A stretch of DNA of 7,291 nt from CBFDBT01 sp965603115 (GTDB lineage Bacteria; Pseudomonadota; Alphaproteobacteria; Sphingomonadales; Kordiimonadaceae): positions 1-7,291 of the forward strand of contig CBFDBT010000137.1 in the NCBI GenBank assembly GCA_965603115.1, in the 5' to 3' direction. Below, one piece after another: positions 1-5,294 of the stretch. The notes below the pieces were generated by a model. That model worked only from the letters and a program-made list of their open reading frames with translations, ran no database searches and was not told where the DNA came from. Numbering within the stretch: position 1 is the first letter of the stretch; the number at the start of each line of letters is the position of its first letter. A program made the translations under genes and the position numbers.

Positions 1-547
1 TCACCGTCTCTTTATCGGTGGTTGCTAGAATCTCTAAGGTGAGTTCAAAATCACCTGTCCAACTATAAGTGGCTATCACTTCTAGATTTCCTGGGTAGCC
101 CTCTTCACCATCTCTTGACAGGTATTTTAATGATATACAGTTGGGCGAGGACTGGGGTAGAAACTCCCAAATTCTTGCATGAAACCCTATCTGACCACCG
201 TGGAGATGGTTTTGACCTTCATTAGAGGATAATCGATAGTCATGCCCACAAATTCTTACACAACTATCTTTTATCCGATTACTATATCGTCCCGTAATAC
301 CGCCCATGAAATATTTATCGCTTAAATAGTCCTCAAGCTTTTTATAGCCAAGAACAATATTTATGAGCTCGCCGTTGACCGGCAACCAAACACCCATCAT
401 GCGCGCGCCATAATTTAAGATATCAACGCGGGCACCGCTTTCGTTTTCTATGGAAACTACTTTTAAGTCTTCAAGCTCAGGAATTTTGTCATTTTCTAGA
501 GAATAAGGTTGATTTTGATCTTTATCAGTAGGTTTAGAGTGAGTCAT
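1..547 (-). CDS. galM: Aldose 1-epimerase (galactose mutarotase family), 3' part cut by the window edge
   Basis: Interconverts the alpha and beta anomers of a free aldose in the cytoplasm; no signal peptide is visible. I translated 182 codons from the ATG at 547, and the frame is still open at position 1. Family landmarks appear in the right order: NYGARMMGVWLP (residues 45-56), GRYSNRI (86-92), NEGQNHLHGG (109-118, with the substrate-binding His in LHGG) and DGEEGYPGNL (146-155). The catalytic His and Glu of the family lie further C-terminal and so fall outside the window, which means activity cannot be judged. Family members are usually about 340-390 residues, so roughly half is present. 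The start is supported by AGGA four bases upstream of the ATG. The gene follows the SDR gene after 18 bp and almost certainly shares its transcript. The true sugar could be glucose, galactose, arabinose or another aldose. Confidence 0.88.
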   Translation of the reverse strand, partial: MTHSKPTDKDQNQPYSLENDKIPELEDLKVVSIENESGARVDILNYGARMMGVWLPVNGELINIVLGYKKLEDYLSDKYFMGGITGRYSNRIKDSCVRICGHDYRLSSNEGQNHLHGGQIGFHARIWEFLPQSSPNCISLKYLSRDGEEGYPGNLEVIATYSWTGDFELTLEILATTDKETV

Positions 548-565
548 TTTATCCTATCGTATTCT

Positions 566-1330
566 TTAATATGGCCAGTTTGCTTTGGAATTGACTCCAC
601 CATCAACAAATATTGTTTGCCCTGTGATGAAATCGGACTTTTCACTCGCCAGGAAACTAATAGCATTTGCTATATCTTTAGGGTAACCAACTCGCTTTAG
701 GGCTGATAGACTAGACCAAGTTTCCGCATAATCTGGCGCTTCAGCGTTTGTACGCTCAATGAGTATGGCGCCGGGTGCCACGCAATTAACGCGGATTTTA
801 TGTTCGCCGAGTTCGATAGCTGCTACTTTTGTGAACATTTCAACGCCGCCCTTGGAGGCTGTATAATCTACCAATTTTGGAAAAGCATATTGATTACAGC
901 CACTGCCAATATTAACTATGGATCCGCTGACCTTGTGTTTTATCATCGATTTTGCTGCCGCTTGGGTATTTAAAAAACACCCCTTCAGATTTGTGGCAAT
1001 CACACGATCCCAATCTTCTTCTTTTAAATCCAGCAGTGATGCCCAAGTTTGAACGCCCGCATTATTAACGAGTAGGGACGGGGCAGATCCGAAATGATTC
1101 TCTATCTCATCAAAGTATGCGTTTACGTCTAGACTAGTGCTTACATTTGCATCACAAAAAATAACGTCCGCACCCAAATCTGAGAGATCCTTTTCAAGCT
1201 CAGGATTGGAAGAGTTAGAAATATCGCATATCGCAATATCCCAACCTTCTGCGGCAAGTTGCATCGCTATTCCTTGGCCAATTCCAGAGTTGCCACCTGT
1301 TATAGCTGCTATTTTTTTATTCATCGTCAT
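566..1330 (-). CDS. SDR-family NAD(P)-dependent sugar dehydrogenase (glucose 1-dehydrogenase-like)
   Basis: A classical short-chain dehydrogenase/reductase of 254 residues, normal for the family. Visible motifs, numbered from the chosen ATG: cofactor-binding TGGNSGIG (11-18), Asp36 at the end of the second strand (ICDI), NNAG (89-92), and the catalytic set Asn114, Ser143, Tyr156 and Lys160 (YTASK), then APGA and a C-terminal GQTIFVDGG. An acidic residue at the end of strand two usually favours NAD+ over NADP+ (family knowledge). The stretch ERTNAEAPDYAETW resembles sugar 1-dehydrogenases, and the mutarotase directly downstream suits an enzyme that oxidises one anomer of an aldose to a lactone; this is inference. 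The frame extends upstream to a GTG at 1345, but GAGG at 1340-1343 lies nine bases before the ATG at 1330, so that ATG is preferred. A further ATG at 1324 is also possible. An FabG-like or other alcohol-dehydrogenase role is not excluded. Confidence 0.88.
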   Translation of the reverse strand: MTMNKKIAAITGGNSGIGQGIAMQLAAEGWDIAICDISNSSNPELEKDLSDLGADVIFCDANVSTSLDVNAYFDEIENHFGSAPSLLVNNAGVQTWASLLDLKEEDWDRVIATNLKGCFLNTQAAAKSMIKHKVSGSIVNIGSGCNQYAFPKLVDYTASKGGVEMFTKVAAIELGEHKIRVNCVAPGAILIERTNAEAPDYAETWSSLSALKRVGYPKDIANAISFLASEKSDFITGQTIFVDGGVNSKANWPY

Positions 1331-1372
1331 CTTCAATCGCCTCACTTAAGGGTATTATTAATTACAAAACTC

Positions 1373-1389
1373 TAGAGGGTTACCCTATA
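1373..1389. repeat. Imperfect 17-bp inverted repeat in the leader of the SDR unit
   Basis: The sequence TAGAGGGTTACCCTATA pairs with itself about a central base at 1381, with seven of eight positions complementary and one G/A mismatch. It lies just downstream of the predicted transcription start and about 45 bases before the SDR start codon. As RNA, only a short GC stem could form, because the centre leaves almost no loop. A DNA-binding site is therefore at least as likely as a hairpin. No function can be assigned. Confidence 0.35.
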
Positions 1390-1401
1390 ACTTCTGCTAA
1401 G

Positions 1402-1419
1402 AATGTAAACGTTTACATT
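1402..1419. promoter_or_regulatory. Perfect 18-bp palindromic operator, LacI-family type
   Basis: AATGTAAACGTTTACATT reads the same on both strands. A central CG flanked by symmetric AAAC/GTTT half-sites is the hallmark of LacI/GalR-family operators (family knowledge), which commonly control sugar genes in proteobacteria. It covers the -10 element and half of the spacer of the best promoter for the SDR-mutarotase unit, so a bound repressor would block RNA polymerase. The regulator gene is not in the window. What is seen is the palindrome; the family assignment and repression are inference. Confidence 0.8.
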
Positions 1420-1430
1420 TTATATGTCAA
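1402..1430 (-). promoter_or_regulatory. Sigma-70-like promoter for the SDR-mutarotase unit
   Basis: Reading on the minus strand, a perfect TTGACA (-35, 1430-1425) is followed after exactly 17 bases by TACATT (-10, 1407-1402; four of six consensus matches). Transcription would start near 1395, giving a leader of about 65 bases before the SDR ATG at 1330. The -10 and half the spacer lie inside the 18-bp palindrome, an arrangement that suits repression. This promoter would make the SDR and mutarotase genes separately inducible from the MFS gene just upstream. Confidence 0.75.
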
Positions 1431-1448
1431 TGGTAAACACTCTCCATC

Positions 1449-1458
1449 TAAACGTTTA
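1449..1458. promoter_or_regulatory. Second, shorter operator-like palindrome
   Basis: TAAACGTTTA is a perfect 10-bp palindrome with the same core as the 18-bp operator at 1402-1419. Their centres are 43 bp apart, close to four helical turns, so proteins bound at both would face the same side of the DNA. It lies upstream of the -35 element, as an auxiliary operator would. A lone half-site-like GTAAAC also occurs at 1433-1438, between the two. Confidence 0.55.
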
Positions 1459-1515
1459 ATTTTGCTAATCTTTTACCGCATAGCCGTAGATTGTAGTGTT
1501 TTCGAAAGCCAAATG

Positions 1516-2835
1516 CTAAGTTTCGTTGTTTTGTAAGCTTTTAGCACTATCAGTAGTGCGTCTATCATGCACCCAAATTGCACCGAATATCACCAAAAGT
1601 CCTAATGGAATATAGGCCACCGTTTCAAATGATACAGAAGCTGCCATGCCTTCCACCTCAGTTAATGCATCCCCTTTTAGTGCGAGCAATTGCTCTTTGC
1701 CACCTGCAAAGTCCATCTTTGCTTGGTCATAAATACCCCCCAATACTGGTAAGACAAAATAGATAGAAAGTGCGCCAGCTGATCCGATAAGACCAATCAG
1801 CCATGAACCGCCATCGGGATAACGCTCAGCAACACTGGCGAGCATGGTTGGCCACATAAAGCATACACCTGCGCCCCAAGCTGTAGCTGCAATCATTGCA
1901 GAGACAGGGCCGTCAGCAATGGACAGAAGATATAGGCCGGCAGCTGCTAATAAACTTGAAACCCACAAAAGCCCAGGGTTAGATAAGCGATGAGCAATAG
2001 GGCCCGCAAAGTGTCGCATCACAAACATTAACCCACTCACATATACCATCAGCAATATACCTCTAAAGCCGACTTTTTGCGATAGTGCCAGATCAACCCA
2101 TTGCCCGGGTGCTAACTCAGAGGCTGCGGTCAGGAACATCGCGAAAAACCACAACAAAAAGCTCGGGCGTCGCACAATTTCTAGCATCATATCTTTCATA
2201 CTAACGCCATTTTCCGCGCGTTCAGTTTTTGGAAACTCTGTATTTAAAAGCATTAAGACAAAGGCGATCGCAAAAATAATTGGCAGAGACAGCGCTACTT
2301 TCCAGCTGATGCCCGCATAAGCAAGAGCAACCCCAGACAAGCCACCTGCAATCATACCACCTGGGAACCATGCATGGAGCACGTTTAAGCGATGCGTTTT
2401 GTCTTCTGGGTATAAGGCCGTCGTCATGGGGTTAATTGTCCCCTCAACACAGCCCCAACCAACACCACACAACAACATGCCTGACCATATATACAGATAG
2501 GCACCACCCACTGCTGATAAATCTTGTGAAAAGACGACTAATAGTGTGCCACCAATTGTGGTTCCTGCAGCAATGATAAGAGTGCGCTTCATCCCAATCA
2601 TATCTAGCAAAGGGCTAACCACGAACAAAGTAATAGCAAAACCTAAAAAAGATACACCTAGCGCCTGTGCTATCATGGTCGCAGACTGCACTATATCAAT
2701 AGGATCAAGAATTGTTGTCTTAATGTCCCCTGCTACTGTCGCACGCAACGCATTAGCCATCGACGCTGTGAATAAAGCCAAGACCCCTATCCAGAATAAT
2801 TTATTCCTGTTTATCTGTTTAACTTCCTGCGTCAT
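1516..2835 (-). CDS. MFS sugar permease, 12 membrane helices
   Basis: A 439-residue inner-membrane transporter of the major facilitator superfamily, probably a proton-coupled sugar symporter. Twelve hydrophobic segments can be drawn, at roughly residues 13-33, 58-76, 83-103, 110-130, 147-170, 175-197, 225-245, 258-275, 289-306, 312-333, 343-365 and 408-431. The loop after helix 2 carries a motif-A-like SPLLDMIGMKR, and the segment at 131-160 (EGTINPMTTALYPEDKT, then LHAWFPGG) is typical of MFS permeases I associate with Gfo/Idh and TIM-barrel sugar genes. A loop of about 40 residues separates helices 11 and 12. The frame can be extended to a TTG at 2850, but the strong ribosome site GAGGGG (2843-2848) lies seven bases before the ATG at 2835, so that ATG is the start. 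The gene follows the TIM-barrel gene after 38 bp and is probably co-transcribed. Its substrate is unknown. Confidence 0.88.
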   Translation of the reverse strand: MTQEVKQINRNKLFWIGVLALFTASMANALRATVAGDIKTTILDPIDIVQSATMIAQALGVSFLGFAITLFVVSPLLDMIGMKRTLIIAAGTTIGGTLLVVFSQDLSAVGGAYLYIWSGMLLCGVGWGCVEGTINPMTTALYPEDKTHRLNVLHAWFPGGMIAGGLSGVALAYAGISWKVALSLPIIFAIAFVLMLLNTEFPKTERAENGVSMKDMMLEIVRRPSFLLWFFAMFLTAASELAPGQWVDLALSQKVGFRGILLMVYVSGLMFVMRHFAGPIAHRLSNPGLLWVSSLLAAAGLYLLSIADGPVSAMIAATAWGAGVCFMWPTMLASVAERYPDGGSWLIGLIGSAGALSIYFVLPVLGGIYDQAKMDFAGGKEQLLALKGDALTEVEGMAASVSFETVAYIPLGLLVIFGAIWVHDRRTTDSAKSLQNNET

Positions 2836-2842
2836 TATTCGT

Positions 2843-2848
2843 CCCCTC
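2843..2848 (-). promoter_or_regulatory. Ribosome-binding site fixing the MFS start
   Basis: GAGGGG on the minus strand sits seven bases before the ATG at 2835. It overlaps the codons that a longer TTG-initiated reading would use, which argues strongly for the shorter protein. Confidence 0.75.
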
Positions 2849-2873
2849 AAATTAGCTACATCTGTTGCTCTGT

Positions 2874-3929
2874 TTACTCTGTCAGCCCTAAAATTCGGCG
2901 ATTAGCCGCTGGATCTACGTCTCCACCAGCAAAATCATCAAAAGCATATTCAGCTGGACGAATAATGTGATTTTTCACAAACTCGGCCCCTTCGCGAGCG
3001 CCATCTTCTGGGTGCTTCATACAGCATTCCCATTCCACCACGGCCCAGCCATCGAAGTCATATTCAGTAAGCTTGCTAAAGATACTTTTGAAGTCAATTT
3101 GACCATCACCCAGTGAGCGGAAACGCCCGGGGCGATCTATCCAGTTTTGATAACCACCATAGACGCCCGATCGACCATTTGGATTAAATTCAGCATCTTT
3201 GACGTGGAACATTTTAATGCGCTCATGATAGATGTCGATAAATTGTAAATAATCGAGCTGCTGTAAAATATAATGGCTTGGATCATATAAAATATTGCAC
3301 CGATCATGGTTACCTGTCGCTTCCAAGAAACGCTCAAAGGTAATCCCATCGTGCAAGTCTTCGCCGGGGTGAATTTCATAACAAAGATCTACACCTGCGT
3401 CAGCGTAAGCATTTAATATTGGCATCCAGCGTTTGGCGAGTTCTTCAAAACCTTGTTCAACAAGGCCTGCTGGGCGTTGCGGCCATGGATACATGGTGGG
3501 CCAAAGTAGGGCACCCGAGAATGTGACATGTGCCTTTAAGCCCAAGCGCTCACTCGCTTTGGCTGCTTTGATGCATTGATCCACCGCCCAAGCTGTACGC
3601 TCTTCGGGTTTGCCGTGCAAATGCTCAGGCGCGAAGGCATCAAAAGACTCGTTGTAAGCCGGATGCACAGCCACAAGTTGGCCTTGGAGATGTGTTGAAA
3701 GCTCTGTAATCTCAACACCAGACTCTGTGCATATGCCTTTAATTTCATCGCAGTAATCTTGGCTATCAGCCGCGATATCAAGGTCGATGATATGCGGTGC
3801 TGTTGGGAGCTGAACGCCCTTATAGCCGATCGAAGCCGCCCACTTGGTAATATTTTCTAGTGTATCAAATGGTGCTTTGTCCTGTAAAAATTGCGCGAGG
3901 AATAGCGCCGGTCCCTTGATCTGTTTCAT
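2874..3929 (-). CDS. Xylose-isomerase-like TIM-barrel protein (sugar phosphate isomerase/epimerase family)
   Basis: A 351-residue cytoplasmic protein of the AP-endonuclease-2/xylose-isomerase-like TIM-barrel family. Metal ligands typical of the family can be placed: Glu185 (CYEIHPGE), Asp216 (LYDPSHY), His242 (FHVKDAEF) and Glu299 (VVEWEC), consistent with a divalent metal acting on a hydroxy-ketone sugar. Family members include epimerases and isomerases, and also lyases that open 3-keto-glycosides or C-glycosides beside Gfo/Idh partners (established for DgpA/DgpC-like and levoglucosan-degrading systems). Which reaction occurs here cannot be told from sequence alone. The gene overlaps the Gfo/Idh stop by ATGA, and GAGGGA (3938-3943) lies eight bases before its ATG, so the pair is translationally coupled. 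At 351 residues it is longer than the common ~260-290-residue members; the extra length includes a glycine- and arginine-rich loop near 250-272 and a tail after 320. The substrate is unassigned. Confidence 0.87.
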   Translation of the reverse strand: MKQIKGPALFLAQFLQDKAPFDTLENITKWAASIGYKGVQLPTAPHIIDLDIAADSQDYCDEIKGICTESGVEITELSTHLQGQLVAVHPAYNESFDAFAPEHLHGKPEERTAWAVDQCIKAAKASERLGLKAHVTFSGALLWPTMYPWPQRPAGLVEQGFEELAKRWMPILNAYADAGVDLCYEIHPGEDLHDGITFERFLEATGNHDRCNILYDPSHYILQQLDYLQFIDIYHERIKMFHVKDAEFNPNGRSGVYGGYQNWIDRPGRFRSLGDGQIDFKSIFSKLTEYDFDGWAVVEWECCMKHPEDGAREGAEFVKNHIIRPAEYAFDDFAGGDVDPAANRRILGLTE

Positions 3930-5095
3930 TTGATTGTTCCCTCAATTTTTGTCCAAACACTATTGTTATTTGAGCTTTTGACTATGGCATCAATGAAAGC
4001 CATCCCCCTTATCCCTGCCCCAATCCCTGGCACGCCCGGCGCTTCACCGGCAACACCGGCAAGTATGGCAGAGGCGAAATCTTTATAAAGATTAGCAAAA
4101 GCCTCTAAATATCCCTCAGGGTGTCCCGATGGAGTGCGACACCTACGAGAGGCTTCATGGCAAAGATAACTATGGTCAGAGCCCGCACGGAATATTTGCG
4201 CGGGTTGTCCATGCCACTTGGCGATAAGGGTATTTGGCTCCATCTGATGCCATTCAAGTCCACCCTTTTCGCCATAAATTCTAATCTTAAGAGAGTTTTC
4301 TTCTCCCACACAAACTTGGCTCGCCATAAGCACACCCGATGCACCACCATCAAAGCGAAGCAAGGCGGCTCCATCATCGTCGAGGCGACGGCCTTCAACG
4401 AAAGTGTTTAAATCAGCGCAAAGTTCACTGACATTCTGACCTGAGACAAATTCTGCTAGGTTGTGGGCGTGGGTGCCAATATCGCCCATGCAACCACTGA
4501 TGCCCGATTTGGCAGGGTCGGTGCGCCACGCTGCTTGTTTGTTGTCGCCATTCTCCTCATTTTGGGAGAGCCAACCTTGTGGATATTCAACATAGATTTT
4601 TCTAATGGCACCAAGATCACCACGCGCCACCATTTCTTTCGCTTGCCAGACCATTGGGTAACCAAGATACGTGTGCGTTAATCCAAATAGTCCGCCCGTG
4701 CGCTCAACTGTGGCTGCTAATTTCTGGGCTTGATCGAGTGTTGCCGTTGCTGGTTTATCACTTAATACAGCAAAGCCAGACTCTAGGGCTGCAACTGCGA
4801 CAGGGTAATGCATATGATTTGGCGTAACTATGGAAACAAAATCCATGCGCTCACTCTCTGGAAGTGCTGCCTCTTTAACCATCATATCTTCATAAGATGC
4901 ATAGAGTCTATTTTGAGCGATGCCTAGTTCAGCCCCTGTAAGCTTAGTATTTTTATAATCTCTGCTAAAGGCAGCACAAACTAGCTCAATCTTGCCATCA
5001 AGCGCTGCGGCTAGGCGGTGCACTTCACCTATGAAGGCTCCCTGGCCACCACCAACCATTCCCATGCGAACTTTTCTTGTCTGATCTACCCTCAT
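3926..5095 (-). CDS. Gfo/Idh/MocA-family NAD(P)-dependent sugar oxidoreductase
   Basis: A 389-residue cytoplasmic dehydrogenase with an N-terminal Rossmann domain and a C-terminal alpha/beta domain. Visible motifs: the dinucleotide loop GMVGGGQGAFIG (12-23), TPNHMH (91-96), SDKPAT with the conserved Lys114 (family consensus EKP; DKP is a known variant), and GDIGTHAHN (204-212) carrying the Asp205/His209 pair expected at the active site. RTPSGHPEGYLEAFANLY (330-347) marks a subfamily often found beside TIM-barrel sugar enzymes. The family oxidises or reduces sugar hydroxyl or keto groups, often at C1 or C3. The frame extends to a TTG at 5158, but AGGGGAG (5103-5109) lies seven bases before the ATG at 5095, and the Rossmann fold begins normally from there. 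There is no Tat-type leader, so this is a cytoplasmic enzyme. It is first in the Gfo-TIM-MFS unit. The exact substrate is unknown. Confidence 0.9.
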   Translation of the reverse strand: MRVDQTRKVRMGMVGGGQGAFIGEVHRLAAALDGKIELVCAAFSRDYKNTKLTGAELGIAQNRLYASYEDMMVKEAALPESERMDFVSIVTPNHMHYPVAVAALESGFAVLSDKPATATLDQAQKLAATVERTGGLFGLTHTYLGYPMVWQAKEMVARGDLGAIRKIYVEYPQGWLSQNEENGDNKQAAWRTDPAKSGISGCMGDIGTHAHNLAEFVSGQNVSELCADLNTFVEGRRLDDDGAALLRFDGGASGVLMASQVCVGEENSLKIRIYGEKGGLEWHQMEPNTLIAKWHGQPAQIFRAGSDHSYLCHEASRRCRTPSGHPEGYLEAFANLYKDFASAILAGVAGEAPGVPGIGAGIRGMAFIDAIVKSSNNNSVWTKIEGTIK

Positions 5096-5102
5096 GTTAT
5101 AA

Positions 5103-5109
5103 CTCCCCT
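5103..5109 (-). promoter_or_regulatory. Ribosome-binding site fixing the Gfo/Idh start
   Basis: AGGGGAG on the minus strand lies seven bases before the ATG at 5095. It removes 21 non-homologous-looking residues (MLIIYVTVRKNRY...) that a TTG start at 5158 would add ahead of the Rossmann domain. Confidence 0.75.
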
Positions 5110-5170
5110 TGAGGACACTATATCTATTTTTGCGAACAGTTACATAAATTATTAGCAAGCTCGAAATACG

Positions 5171-5215
5171 CTTTATAGCAATATAAAATATGCTCTGTTT
5201 TAGATAACTATAAAG
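5171..5215. repeat. 8-bp inverted repeat around the AT-rich promoter region
   Basis: CTTTATAG (5171-5178) and CTATAAAG (5208-5215) are exact inverted copies separated by 29 bases. One arm contains the putative -10. Between them lies an imperfect AT palindrome at 5177-5193. The arms could be paired protein-binding sites; in RNA the stem would be weak. AT richness makes chance occurrence quite possible. Confidence 0.3.
5172..5180 (-). promoter_or_regulatory. Possible extended -10 promoter for the Gfo-TIM-MFS unit
   Basis: On the minus strand TGC-TATAAA forms an extended -10 element (five of six matches plus the TGn motif) in a very AT-rich stretch. Transcription would begin near 5165, giving a leader of about 70 bases. 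No convincing -35 lies 17 bases further upstream, so the call is tentative. Read-through from the receptor gene is the alternative. Confidence 0.35.
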
Positions 5216-5233
5216 GCTGTTTGCTTGGTAGGA

Positions 5234-5258
5234 CCGGATCAGCCAGTAGCTGACCCGG
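5234..5258 (-). terminator. 10-bp GC-rich stem-loop downstream of the receptor gene
   Basis: In the minus-strand transcript CCGGGTCAGC pairs with GCTGATCCGG across a five-base loop, giving ten pairs including one G-U. On the plus strand the same position would be an A-C mismatch, so the structure favours the minus-strand RNA. It lies 35 bases after the receptor stop. No U-run follows (TCCTACC), so it is not a textbook intrinsic terminator. Partial termination, or protection of the receptor mRNA 3' end, is more likely. Confidence 0.5.
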
Positions 5259-5260
5259 AA

Positions 5261-5294
5261 AACTTTCTCGAAAATATTGGGAGGAGAGAAAGTT
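5261..5294 (-). repeat. Stem-loop overlapping the receptor stop codon
   Basis: AACTTTCTC and GAGAAAGTT are perfect 9-base inverted arms with a 16-base loop (5270-5285). One arm overlaps the TAA stop of the receptor gene at 5293-5295. Only two bases separate this hairpin from the GC-rich stem-loop at 5234-5258, so the two would stack in tandem on the receptor transcript. Confidence 0.5.

Noticed and set aside
1331..1345. GTG start at 1345 for the SDR
   Set aside because: GAGG at 1340-1343 is placed correctly for the ATG at 1330, and SDRs normally begin only a few residues before the first beta strand.
1474..1488. Small hairpin after the MFS stop as a terminator
   Set aside because: It has a short stem with a G-G mismatch in the minus-strand RNA and no U-run, so it is too weak to call.
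2836..2850. Longer MFS protein from a TTG start at 2850
   Set aside because: The extra codons contain the strong ribosome-binding site GAGGGG that serves the ATG at 2835.
2546..2905. 119-codon plus-strand reading frame
   Set aside because: It lies antisense to the MFS and TIM-barrel genes, has no ribosome site or family motif, and is explained as a shadow of the coding strand.
3137..3781. Two 80-codon frames on the same strand as the TIM-barrel gene
   Set aside because: They are out-of-frame readings within a gene that has an intact catalytic motif set, with no sign of a frameshift.
4105..4681. Several 69-97-codon frames on both strands within the Gfo/Idh gene
   Set aside because: All overlap the well-supported Gfo/Idh frame and show no recognisable protein features.
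5096..5158. Longer Gfo/Idh protein from a TTG start at 5158
   Set aside because: The ATG at 5095 has AGGGGAG at ideal spacing, and the added 21 residues look unrelated to the family and would cover the intergenic leader.
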